A DNA stretch of 64,000 nt, taken from NCBI GenBank assembly GCA_030280995.1, contig JASXTE010000017.1, forward strand, positions 23,512,498 through 23,576,497, written 5' to 3'. The translations under genes were made by a program, and so were the position numbers. Under the pieces are notes generated by a model. It worked only from the letters and a program-made list of their open reading frames with translations. It was not told the origin of the DNA and made no database searches. Below, piece by piece: positions 11,768 to 24,497 of the stretch (its first letter is position 1; every line of letters begins with the position of its first letter). Origin of the DNA: Hemileia vastatrix. Its lineage: Eukaryota > Basidiomycota > Pucciniomycetes > Pucciniales > Zaghouaniaceae.

Positions 11768-14172
11768 ATGTCTAGTATACAAAATCCTACACCTCCACTT
11801 TGTATGTATATCATGTTCCTCTCTCTTAATTTATATATTTCACTTATGTTATATATCTTTTTTTTTCAAAAATTTGATTTTCCAGCACCCAAATTTGTTT
11901 CATCCCACTCTCTGATTGATACTCGCTTTGAAGCTTTTGAGCTTGCACCATGTCTGCCACATGGCATGGCACCTAACCCTCCTGTACTTAGCAATGAGAG
12001 GCAGGAAATAACAAGAGTTCAGTATCGCAATTTACTTGAATTGGCTAGAGATAAAACAGAAGAGCTTGTCAAGATCCTTAACAATAATCCTTCTCCTTCA
12101 TATTTATCTAACCCTTGTAATGACTTACTCCAATATGTGAAAAGCCTTGAAAAATGTATGTTCATCACCTTTTTTGTCTCCTTTTAAATTAGTAGATAAG
12201 ATTATTAATATTTTTTTTTCTTCATATATATTTGTAGCTTATGAGGAGGGTATGATTCCTCCTGATGAAGTCATTGTCATTAGGGATGATGATGAGACAG
12301 ATGAACCATCAGCTTCAAATCATGCTTCAACTTCTAAGGAAAATCTTGAAACACCTGTTATCTGCTCCAAGAAAAAGAGATTTTCCCAAGGCTCCTCTTT
12401 TGTTCGACGTATTAAACCGGCTTCTGCTAATGAATTTTCTGATGTATCAAATAATAAATCTCAAAAAAAAAGCAAAGGTTTTGATAATGAGTATATTCTT
12501 GTTTCCTTTTTTTTATTTTTATTCTTTTATCTTTAAAATTCTATCATATATCTCTTTTATTGCTTACATATTGTACTTTTTATCTTTCTTTTGATATTTT
12601 GTACCAGAAACTCACCTGCTGTAGATTGTTCCATCCATAAACGCCCTCTCCCTGATGAAGATGATGAAAAGAGCAATGAAAACAGCAATGATCAACTGTC
12701 AGAATATGAAGCTATGCTTGTTCATCAAAAAAAGCAAAGTTTAAAATCTTCTTCAAGACATGTTGATATGTTTGATAAAGATGATGATTCAAACAGCTCA
12801 TCACCAAATTCCTTCATTTCTAAGAAGCAATACCTATCACCTCCTAAATTACCTACTTTGACCTCTTTGAAAGCTTCTCTACCAATGAAATCAACTCCAA
12901 TCAAGATATCGAAAAAGCCTCTAACTTATTCTCCCTCAGTTCTAAAAGAATCTGATTTGCAGGAGGAATTCTGTAAAGTTCATAATTTTTATAAAGGTAG
13001 AATCAGCACGGCAAAGGTCCTCAGGTCGTGGTTGGAAATTGTTACTCTCCTCGAATTACGCTCTTCTACTTCTTCCCAAGAACCCTTGTCAAATATTCCA
13101 ATGTTTACTTTTCATTGGGAAAAATCTTGTGGAGAAGATTGGCTTTCAAAACTTACTGAGTTATGTAAGTTACCATAATTTTTAGTCTTGACTTTTGTTC
13201 TTTTACTTATTTTTTTTTCCTTTTGTAGCAAATATTTTTTTAGAGATTGATAGCTCACAGCTATGGGTACTCGATAATATTGATTTCAAAAAAATGGAGA
13301 TTTATGTGATCCTGATGGTTTAAATACTGAAATTCTTTCCTCAACAAAGAAAACGGATCACCCTGAATCCAATCTTATCCGAATGCTCATGAGATTAATG
13401 ATCCCAAGTGACCACTGCCGGTCTTCATGGGTATCTCTTATATCATCTTCACTTTATCTGACCGCACATGAATTCATCCAGCTTCCATCAGATCAAAACA
13501 TTAACTCAGATTGTCCAATTGAATGTGGTCTTCAGCTTCTAGCTCACCTTTAAAATCTGAAGAGTCCGATTTCTGATGGCTTAGAAGTTGGTCCCACTGC
13601 ACTTCAAACCCGTGATATATCAATGTCAACTCTTCTTCAAATCAGCAATATTATCATTGATATAATTATGTCAATTATCATTCTTGAATCAAAATATTGT
13701 GCTGCAACAATATCAAGTGGCAAGACTAGTGAAGCTCAACAATCAAGTGAGAAAAACGAAAATACTGAACTGACTATAATGAGAGAGAAACAAAAGGCTG
13801 CACTAAACAAAATAAATTCTGAATACTCCCACCACCGATATCAATCTTTCACATTCTATATAATCGATGGTGTCCATGGTTTATTTCTGAGCTCTCAAGA
13901 TCATAGATTGGCTTCAGCAGCTGATTGCTTGGAGGTAATATCAGAAGTTAAGTTTCTTAATTTACATGAAAAAAAAATCATTTGATGGAAGAAATTATTT
14001 GAAAAAATTTAAATAACTATATTTTAACATTAATAAAACCTTTTATAGGCAAGTGTGATCCATTTCCTCTAAAATTTGATACCCCAAGTCCTCCGGGAAT
14101 TGCTAGGGCTATTTCTGCAGATTTTCTTAATCACTGGAGCTCCATTCAGCCAGTATCACCTTTTTTTTGCTA
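11768..14172 (+). pseudogene. multi-exon pseudogene of unknown family
   Basis: Exons 11768-11801, 11886-12155, 12238-12490, 12608-13164 and 13229 onward join in consistent phase across introns of 84, 82, 117 and 64 bp. The start ATG is the first in frame and follows an open upstream gap. The N-terminal half is Ser/Lys/Asp-rich and probably disordered (VIVIRDDDETDEPS, PICSKKKR-like basic patches). The rest is more compact: YKGRISTAKVLRSWLEIVTL, SNLIRMLMRLMIPSDHCRSS and IDGVHGLFLSSQDHR. An A7 run at 13288-13294 needs one more A to keep frame, and an in-frame TAA lies near 13551. A last piece at about 14048-14160 (KCDPFPLKFDTPSPPG) follows a probable intron from 13935. I do not recognise the family. 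Confidence 0.55.
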
Positions 14173-14993
14173 AAAATAGCCTTTCAATAAATTAATATTC
14201 CAACATGTAAATAGATAAAGTTCTGTCTATATGATATATCTTGTATAATTCAAGTTATTTTCCTTCAAATACGTCAAAAATGTGACCATCTTTGAAATTT
14301 ATTAAGTAACCTTTGACATGATTTTCTAAATTAATTATTAAAAAAAATTATTGTAAGTCCAGCAATAACAAAGATTTTAAAATCTACTTATATGATTTCA
14401 AATACTTGTATTAAATTCTTAAATATTTTATTGTTTATATAAAAATATGATAACTGCTCTAGTTTTGTTACTTTACCTTTAATATTATATAATCTATTAA
14501 TTATTACAAATATTTTCGTTGATTGTAACATTTTTAATCAGAAGTAGAACAATTTAAATAATTAAATGAGTACATTCTTAAAAAAATACAATTTAATCTA
14601 TTATTGATTCAAAATTCTTTCTTCAACTCTTTATTATTAACTTTTTTATTAATAAGCCTGTTTGACCTAAAATACTATATAGTTAATTTGGTAGCATTAA
14701 AAGCACATTTTTATGGCTAATGTATTTCAAATTATTTATTATAGTTTTTTTATTTTAGAACCTTTGCTACCAATTTAATAAAAATGACATTTAAAGATTT
14801 CACAACTTATATATTTCCTCAAAAGTAAATCAAATTTTCTTATAATATTATGAAAAAAAATTATTTTATTTCACAAATAAAAAAAATAGATAATACTATA
14901 ATTATCAAAACTGAAAATGTTACAGCTACTCCCAGTATTTATCATGTTTAAGTTTGCATTAAGTTGTGTATATATAATATAAATTTTTAATAT
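14173..14993. other. AT-rich spacer, no gene seen
   Basis: No open frame of note and no repeat recognised between the two pseudogenes. Confidence 0.35.
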
Positions 14994-16177
14994 TTATATA
15001 TCTAGACTTTTTAGATTTGTCTTAACATTAGATAAATAATACTTTTCTGATTCTATTTCTTCCTCTATTAAGTCATCTCTTTTCAAAAAAACTCTCAAAG
15101 CACTAATCAAATATTCTAACCTAAATTTTTCTTTTTTAATTTCTAAGTATTCTGAAATATCAAAATCAAAAACATTAAGCTTTTCTATAGCATAAAAAAG
15201 TCTAGTGCTGATTTGAATAGAAGAACCTATCCTAGTGAAGCCAGGAATTTCATGACATCTTGAGGTAAAATTCCTTAGTTGATTGGCAGGTTATAATGTC
15301 ACTGTTATTCCATTAGTTGCTTCAAAGTTGATTTTACTTCGAATTTCGGGAAACATAAGTTCTCCACCTATTTGTCGTGGTTGGGTCTTATCATACTTCA
15401 TATGAATGGTGTTTTTTTCTGTATCTTTAGGAAAAAATATTCCTAAAGTATACTCACTTGCATCCTTATCGAGATGAACCTCATTAGAGAACCCATTACC
15501 ATTCCCTCCAGATGTCCAAGTTAAATTACTAGCAAACGGTACACCCTCTTCTTCACTAGAAACTTTTGAAAATCCAGGAATACCAAGTTTTGCGCAAAGA
15601 TTAGTTGCCTCATTGTACTTTACATATGATATTTTTTTAAAAAAATATTCAAAGTACATTACAATCCTCTTCATTCGTTTTTTATATTCATCCGTTTTTA
15701 CAATATCATCAGTGTATTCATCTGCAAGGAAAAGCATTCAAAAATTCAGTATTTAAATTAAAAAAAGTGATACTTACGAATATGTAAAGATTTCTTTCTA
15801 TCTAAAATAAAGCCACCACCAAACATTTTTCCAAAACCACCAGCTCTTTGATGATAACCATTATTTTTAATTTCATGTTCGCAGTAAGAAAGATCCTTAA
15901 TGCATCTCACCATAGCTTCTAACATATCTAGTTCTTTGAGCTCATGAATTACAAAAGTCTGCACAAGAACATTAGGTATTAAGACACCTTTTGGTTTATA
16001 AATACTACATCCAGGAAAAAAATTGTAATAATTATTGCAATCTGTCATATTATTTGCATAAGATCGTGCATAGAAATGTGGCTTCTTCCCATTTGTATCC
16101 ATTCCAAGAGCGTTTACAAGTTTCATTCCAGTAGCAATATCTTTTGCCCACCTATTGTTAGAGTTCTTCCCTGGCCG
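14994..16177 (-). pseudogene. TET/JBP-like 2OG-Fe(II) oxygenase, premature stop
   Basis: Enzymes of this superfamily oxidise a substrate methyl group (5-methylcytosine in TET proteins) using Fe(II) and 2-oxoglutarate. Related domains are expanded in rusts and other basidiomycetes, partly as transposon cargo. The exons 16177-15778 and 15721-14994 join across a 56-bp intron (GTAAGT...TTGCAG). The metal-binding H-x-D is in NEVHLDKDASEYTLGIFFP (about 15465-15480), followed by GGELMFPE. An in-frame TAA at 15291-15293 cuts the protein before CHEIPGFTRIGSSIQISTRL, which holds the likely distal His (15252-15254) and the 2-oxoglutarate-binding Arg. The frame then stays open to the stop at 14994. Upstream, an A11 run (16178-16188) separates a possible start (MSNDL) that is out of frame. 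The TET-like call rests on motif order and spacing. Confidence 0.7.
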
Positions 16178-16188
16178 TTTTTTTTTTT

Positions 16189-17949
16189 CAAATCGTTACT
16201 CATTGATGGTTCAATCCTAAGAGAATTCAATTTTGATTTAAAATAGAAAAAAATCAAAAATTAGAAAATAGTAACATAATTTCAATTATCAGTCAATGAT
16301 ACCTTTAACTTTATCATATCTTTAATATTAGAAATACAAAAGTTAGCATATCTACATATTAGTAAATTTATATACTTTTTCTTTATTTCAAATATTAAGA
16401 AAGCGTTTCAAAGGTATACTTTATTAAATTATACATATAAAGAGTATAGCTTTATCCTGTATGCATTCAGAAAGTACAAGATTTGGCTCTACACTTAATA
16501 TTAATAATATAATGAAACTATAACTCCAATACACTAGTAATATTAAAAAATTTACGGAATTATGATATCAACATATATAAAATGAAAAATCTTGCTCTGA
16601 TCAATATATTGACTTAGAAAGTTATACTTCAATAAATTATTAATTTTTAAATTGTAGCATTGTCCTGTATGCTTTCAGCAAGTACGAGACTTTGAAACAA
16701 CTTAAAAATCAATAAATTAAAGGTAAAGTACAAAAAATCTAATTATTATTATGAAAAGCAAAACATTATCCTGTATGCTTTCAGCAAGTACGAGATGATG
16801 TTTTACTTTTCATATTAATAATATAATGGTTGAGAAAGTATTAAAGAAATATAAAAAAATGATAAGCAAAACATGAACTTACATGTCTATAAAATCTTCT
16901 TCCATTTGTAGCTGATTGATCAAAATTAATTATAAAGTTTATTTTATAATCACTGTTTTAAAAAATAAATGGTTAGATAAATAAATTGAACATTTTTGAT
17001 AAGGAATAAAGAAAAGTAAATTGACAAACAAATAAAAAAAATTTAAGTTAACTGAAAAAGAATTATTTTATAATGAATCAAAAGGGTACAGTAAAAGATA
17101 CCATAAAAATAAATTCAGAATTAGAATCATTAGATTAACTTGTCAAAAGTGTAAAAAAGTGTAACAAACCAAAATGATATGAAATGCAATAGCAAGAAAA
17201 ATTTGCTTACCGGTAATCAGATAAGGTCATGAAAATAGTACCAATAATTCAAAATGATAAAGCAAAAGTATGATTGATAATTTTTGAAAAAGGTAAGTGA
17301 GAAAGAGAAAGGAAAAATAAATTGGGTGGCAAACAGATGTATATATCATGAATTTTCACTGATCACATTTTCAAAAAAATGCAGCTCTCCAAGTCATATG
17401 ATAAACTTCATCTAAATTCCAAGAATGATGTTGCCAAGGCACTGTACACAGCATGATCATTTTTTCCTATGCATATACTAATTCCAGCTAGAATTTACTT
17501 GGCTGCATGTTGTACAGATGCAAATTTGTGGAACACTGAATTTCACATCTAAAAAAAAATGACGCCACATAATTCTAGCTACCATGTTTCACGTAGCTAA
17601 AAAACATACACTCATCACATTTAAATTTACATTGCGCCAAAATTAATTCATTTTTGAATTTTTTTAAAGGGAACTATAATGTGCACCACCTATTTCTAAA
17701 ATATGAACCTCCGCACCATATTAAATTGGGAGACTTTTAATTATGCAATTTTTTTGCCGTGACCTTTTTCCTGATCTTACTTGGTTCAAAATATTGAAAC
17801 ATGGCCAATGTTGATGAAAGAAACATTTGATTTTGTTTCTATGTGTAACAATGGAAGGCTGTTTCTTACTGGCTGAAGAGTGTTGTATATTTTATTTGAA
17901 CAAATTTTTATTTTTTCATGTATTTTATTTAAAAAATTTACTTTTTATT
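16189..17949. other. AT-rich non-coding region with a thrice-repeated motif
   Basis: No gene was seen. The motif TCCTGTATGCTTTCAGCAAG, followed by TACGAGA, occurs at 16673 and 16769, with a variant (GCATTCAGAAAG) at 16455. The surroundings share ATATTAATAATATAATG. The rest is low-complexity A/T sequence. Confidence 0.5.
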
Positions 17950-18656
17950 GCAGCCAGATTTATACTGGCTGCTTTTTAGAAACCTTAATTTATGACCCAA
18001 GCCTTTGAAATTGGCTTGGGTCCCTTACATTGCAATTTAGTACTTCCAGCCAGGTTTCCCCTGGCTGGAAGTGTATCTTTCAAGCAATCGAAGTCGCTAA
18101 AAGCGACTTCGATTGCTTGCTGTAATGTTTTCCACCCTCCCAGCTAATTTACTAGGCTGGGAGGTGGCCAAAGCAGTGTGCAACACGCGTTGCTGCTGCA
18201 AGTAACGCGCGTTGCACAATCGCTACCATATCTCATGCAGCTGATATCAAGTCAGCTGCATGAGATATGCGCAGCACATGCAATGCGTGCTGCATGCAGC
18301 AGAAAGGCGCGTTGCATGCAGCAGCAATGCAGGCTGCATGTGCTGCATGCAGTGCATTGCACAGCCAGTTTTTTTCTGGCTGTGCAATGCACACAGAGAA
18401 ACCAAAGTCCCTGCAAGGGACTTTGGTCTCTAAAATGGAAGCGACTTTCCCTACCAGGTGCAATCTGGTGGGAAAGTGAGAGAAACGTTAGACTGAAGTT
18501 GTTTGAAAGCAACTTCGGTCTTAAAAACATTAAAAATCATAAAAAAAAAATGAGAAATGTAGAAAAAAATTAAAAATTAAAAATTAAAATGTGAGTATAA
18601 GAAAAAAAATAAGTGCTATTGATACCAAAAATCCAAGCCAATTTCATTTGGCTTGG
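17950..18656. repeat. chain of at least ten different near-perfect hairpins
   Basis: Consecutive inverted repeats with unrelated stems. The perfect ones are GCAGCCAG 17950-17957/17965-17972; GACCCAAGCC 17994-18003/18013-18022; a 13-bp stem 18042-18054/18060-18072; an 18-bp stem with 3-nt loop 18081-18098/18102-18119; CCTCCCAGC 18136-18144/18156-18164; a 17-bp stem 18228-18244/18252-18268; a 17-bp stem 18352-18368/18376-18392; ACCAAAGTCCCT 18401-18412/18416-18427; and CCAAGCCAA 18633-18641/18648-18656. Imperfect ones lie at 18178-18216, 18434-18467 and 18491-18520. Between 18270 and 18350 is a GCATGCAGC-rich palindromic patch. The island is much richer in G+C than its flanks. Open frames across it on both strands are by-products of the palindromy. 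Confidence 0.85.
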
Positions 18657-20803
18657 TTATTTAATAATTATTTTTTAATACATTAAATTTAAAATTCAAA
18701 CACCATAAAATATATGAATTTTTTTTATATGAATATTATAAATTTAATCTACCTCTTTCTCATAATTATATTTATAATTTTGTTTTTTTAATTTTTGACA
18801 TTTAAGTTTATTTTTTGGAAATACAAAATTAAATTTTCAACTAAATTTTTTAGTAAGGTAAAATAAATTATAAATTTGACATTTTGTAATTGAATAATGA
18901 AAATTTTTTTAAATTTATTTAAAAAATATTTTTGTTAAAAGAATAAAAATATTTTAAGGGTAGAAATATGGTGCAAATTGTAAGTAAAAAAAATTATATT
19001 TTTTTTTGTGAGGGGTTATTTCTATTTTTAAAAATATTTTTCAAAAACATTCATTAAATACTGAATTAAATTACTTTGAAACTCAAATTTTTTGTAAAAT
19101 AATTAAAAATGAAATAATAATATTGTTGTATTTGATATAAAATTTGAATTGGTAATATTAATGTCTCTTTAAGTAAATTTGAAAATCATTTAAAAAGACC
19201 ATGTTGACATTTTTGATATACAATGGTTATATATATATCTTATATATATTTCTTGAGTGTTATTTTTATATACATTCAATAAAATTTTTAATATAAAATG
19301 CCATTTAATAATTAATTAATGTTCAACTTAGTTATAACAACTTCATATTTAATACCAGCCACTAGTATTTACTTTTAAATTTAAAACTCCAATATAATAT
19401 GAGAGTATCCTTATTTTGTCTGTATGTAATGAACAACAATAACAGACCATAAATGAGTGGGTAATTAATTACGATAAATAGTTGAAGAATAACCTATAAG
19501 AAATGATAAGTTTATCAAAAAGAGTACATTAAAAAAATATACTTTTGAATTTTTTTTGATATAATTTGGGTAGTTAAATGAAAATTTAAATTATCAGACA
19601 TCAAAATGGATAAAATCTAAAAGTGGTGTTTATATAATAAGCCTCATATAAAAAAAAGGATAAAAAATCTACTATGTAACTAAATTATTAAATATTAAGG
19701 TATTATTAAAATTATTGAAAAACTTATTTTACAGTTATAATGAAATCTAAATGTGAAAATAATGGTGGGATAATAGTAAGACTATGTGGAAACACTTTAA
19801 TTTATACATACTTTCAACTATGTTCAGATAAAAAAATTGTTAAAATTGTATAATAACATCTAGTTAATAGTGATGCAATTTTATTTAGATCAAGAATAAA
19901 TTTTTCTGAGGAAAAACTAATTAAATTGAGATATGGCCATCTCCTTTCAAGAGATAGAATAATAATAAAAATTTAAAAAATTATAATAAGTATTCTTAAT
20001 CACCATTTATGAAAAGTCTCTAGTAAAATTCATTATAATATATCATTCCTTGATTACATTATATGGAGTTTCATCTTGAAGTAGTGATGTGCAGCTTTGA
20101 ACTTATGTTATGAAAAACAAAAAAGTTAAAAAATATATAATTATACTAATGAAAAAGCCAAAAATAAAAATACTATTATAAATTAAAAAAATAAAACTAC
20201 ATAAATTTTATTCTGCTCTAATGATGGAAGGGTACTATGTATGAATTTCCACATGTTAAATCCAAACCTGCTTTAAGGCTAGTTTACAGGTAGAGCTATT
20301 AAGTTTCCTTAAATTCTAAAAATAACTTATGCATTTTACTAATTATTTTTTTCTTGTTTTCTTTCCAAAGTTGTTAGAGTTGCTTAATTAATACTGTTAT
20401 CTTGATTGTAAGATATATAATTTTTTTTGAATACATGATTTATTGTTTCAAAAATTATATTATAAATGTAAATCATTTATTTCATTTTCTAAAGCTTCAT
20501 TGTCAAAGACACAACTCCATTTTCTATTACTTAACAAATATATAAAATGTGATAGTAAAATTTGAGGAATTTTCTTTTTGAGAGGGTCAAACTATATTGT
20601 GAAGATTTTTATCTAGAAATTCTTGTACTCTAAAACCAAATAATTTTCTCCCTTAAGTAAGCCATTTCAAAAATATGAGAAGATAAACAAGAATTTTAAC
20701 TTATCTTATTTTTATTTTCTTTACTGAAAGTTTGAGTTCAATCCCTTTTTTTATATGACATTAGTATAAAAACATGGTTAAATGCTACTATATAATTAAT
20801 TTT

Positions 20804-20854
<51 letters not shown>

Positions 20855-23800
20855 TTAGAAGGTCATCCTTTTTTATTTACTTGAATAAATGGCTCAATTA
20901 TAATACCCAACACTTATTAATGTTTCCCAAACTCAATAACAAATTTCTCATATGAAATATTAGCTTCTAATATAAGAAGTTTATCTATAGATGATATTCA
21001 ACATGTGATTTTACTTTTTAGATTCAGCTAAAATTAAACAAAAGGAGAAATCATGCATATGTGTATAAATGGTAACCATATGTTACTTAGAGGATTGTGA
21101 AATTCACTCATCAGAATGGTTTAAGTATTAGAATAAATTGAGGTCATTATTTTCTAGTATTTGAAACTAATTAGGAAATTATTCTAAAAATATATTTTAA
21201 TGTGTATCATGTTTAAAAAGTTGGAAATATGATTTTTGAAAATTGTGAGTTTATTATGAGATACCAAGCTTTAGTTTACATTGTTTCAAGTAAAATAGAA
21301 TTTCAGTATTAGAAATTGAAAGCAATGTACCATTATCAGATTTTAACTGTGTTCTACTTATAGAATGATTACATAACATTAAACATTATTTAAATCAAAA
21401 AGGTTTAAAAGATATTTAGAATTTTACCAAATTTCACCATTTATTAATCTTTGATTTGAAAACAAACTATGATGTACACTCACTAGAAATAAGCAATCCC
21501 AATTTTAACATAATTTATCAATCCAAAAATAATGAGTCAATTAACAAGAAAATATATATTATTTCAAAACCAATTCTCTAGATTTAAAATATGATGCTTT
21601 AATGAAAAATTATTACAATACTTTAATGCAATGAAGTTTCTTAAAAAATTCAAAAATAGAATATCAAAACAAGTAATTTCTGCAAAAAAAACTACTAACT
21701 ATTGTAGATAAAGCGTAAAAATAAGTCATATTTTTTAAAAAAATGATCTAACAATATTTATTTTTGTTAAAAAAATCAAAACATTGTTAAGTTTGCTTTT
21801 TATAATAATGTTAAAATCCACTAAACATTATCTAAAGGTGGTAAAATATGTTAAAAATATGTTGAATTTTATGAGATAAAAATCAACAATTTTGTATCAT
21901 TTCCTGTTGTGCTATGACTTTATTCCACCCTTTTTATCTGATTCTTCCAGTATTTCTTTGCTATGATCACTAGTTTTCAAGTTAAAATTTACAAATGTTC
22001 ATTATACTTGATAATATGAAAAATAACTCAAACTTTTATAACTACAAAATAAGATTTTGTAACTCCTTCTTTCAATCAATATTTGAAGAAATTTTTAGTT
22101 TATTTGAGTAATGATTTTAAGAATAACAAAAAATTTAAAATTCACAAGGAATAATTTCCAGAGACTATAATTATTTACTTGTGTAATGCATGAGCTACTT
22201 ATCAATGATGTAAAACATCAGAAAAGTAAGTTATAGTTATAAATCTACAGATTATACTGTTTCTGGTATATATATCTTCAATAAATCTTTTAAACTTATC
22301 TTAGCCTACATACCACAAAATAGAAAATCATTATATTAAAAAAGGAAAAAATTCTATGATAATATCATAAAGAATGATAACCATGGATTAATATTCCATA
22401 AAAATGGTTAATAATATTTTAAGAGAACCTAAATCAGTATTCTTTCATCAAAATATATCCTTTTTGTCTTTGTAATTTATTCCAAACAAATTTTTTGAAA
22501 GTTGAATCTATATATCTAATGCCAAAACCACTATTAAGTTCCCTCTTAGACTTTTTAAGAAAATATATATATATATATATGTATATATATTTATTATTTA
22601 TCAAAATATGAAATAAAGAATAAACACATAATTTTATTTACCTTTAATTATTTAAATATAGAGTATTTTCAGAATGCATTGTGGTTACTTGTGAAGGTTA
22701 GAAGATTTGAACTTGGATTTATGAGTTTTTAGAAGGGCAAATATTGTAAAATTCTTTCATAAATATTTATTTCATAGTTTCAAATGTTGAAATCTACAAA
22801 CTAATGGGATTTAAAATTATATTGAGATTTAAAATCTGTTTTCTACTCAAGTAAAATAAAATAAAATGATGATATCAAAATTGAAATTAAGTTTAAACTT
22901 TTGATATGCTCTATCTTCAATTTTATTGATAGTGCATCAAAAATTTAATAATATTTTTTTCCTTCATCACTTTTTACATAAAAGATAGTTTTATCATTTT
23001 ATGAATTAAAGATTGCTTATATAAATTTAACATCTATGTCAACTGTTTATGACTATTAATCTATATAATAAATTTTTTAGAGGAAAAAATAACATCAGTA
23101 TATACTGACTTTGAAATTATTCAATTTAAAATAGTTTACAGGTAGATAATGAAGGGTGATTTCATTTTTGAATATGAATTATAGAAGTCTTATTTTGTCA
23201 ATTTTAATTCTTTTTGAGCTCAAATGTATCCACCGCAACTTATGTAAGAATAAAAATTATTTTTATTGAAATTTACATGAGAAAGTATGCCTATTATTCA
23301 AAATCAAACTTGCTCTAATGGTGTTTTTAAATAATTATTTCCATTCATAACAATAAAAAACATTTCGATTTGCTGATGTTTTAGTTTTTGATATCCCCAA
23401 GTTTATATCTCAGGTGTACTATTCACAAAATTATTAAAAATATAATTTTCGAAATACATGATAGACTTGAAAGTGAGGGGGCATTAAATTTTTAAAAATG
23501 AATTCTAAATTCAGGATGGATAGTATTTTTTCTATTTTCACAAATGAACAATTTTTTGTTTCAATTAATCCAGAAAGAAAATTTTGTTGTAAGCATATTA
23601 TATTATATTTATTATGATTTTAAATACAATATTTTCAAGATTTGTGTTTAATATATCCTGTGAAAGTTAATGTTAATGTGAATTTAAAGTAAGCTTGAAG
23701 AAATTTAACCAATAGGCATATTGGATATTTAAAATAATATTTTGCTCCAATCTTGAATCATCCTGGGCTAAAAAATATCCCAAATAAGGTTTTTGTGGGT

Positions 23801-24497
23801 CAATTTGGATTTAAGTAGGATTAAGTGAGGTTTAATAAAGGACAGATAAAAGGCTAAATTCATTACTAGTGACTTTTTTCTCAAAATAGTTATAAAATAT
23901 GTATCATTCTGGAATCAAGCTTCAATAAAGTTGAATTGAAACAGAGATAATTTCTAGCAGCACAACACCATATTTACAAAGGTGTAAAATACCTCAAATA
24001 TTACTCATAATATAGGAAGGCAAGGAATCTACAAAATTCACATTTCAAACGAGGATTTATATTTTGAATTTGAAATTGAGAAATGGAATATTATTTTCCA
24101 ATTTAAATATCTATTAGTCATTTTACCAAAAGTTTTCAGTAATCAGATTGAATTTTGATGGTATTTTGTTGTAGATTAATCATTTTGATGAGCCATTTAC
24201 TCAAAATTACTGGTTTCGTTTCTAATATTCCATGTGAAATTCATTACGAATCTTTTTGAAAGTGAATAGTTGACATATTGGATATGCAAAAGCTTATGTT
24301 AGATCAAAGTGAGATCAAAGGGAGTTCAACTGATGATCAAATTAGGATTTTCAAGATCAAACGGTGATCAATGTAGGTTCATCTTGAGCACAATTTGTGA
24401 CAAATCTCTGACTAAATGTAAGGCCAAACAATTTACTACATGGTGATGATGTGTGCATAATTCAAGCATAGATTTGTGGCTCAACGGAGTTCAAGCA
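18657..24497. other. gene desert, very AT-rich
   Basis: Almost 6 kb without a convincing open frame. It holds TA microsatellites at about 20807-20847 and 22564-22590, and many A/T runs. No protein-coding remnant could be recognised in either strand. It may be old repeat sequence too decayed to read. Confidence 0.5.

Noticed and set aside
18178..18573. Open frames of 70-131 codons on both strands
   Set aside because: They come from the GC-rich hairpin chain, where palindromy makes several frames open at once. No protein-like composition was seen.
20807..20847. TA repeat as a replication origin or regulatory site
   Set aside because: It is a simple microsatellite. Nothing else supports a function.
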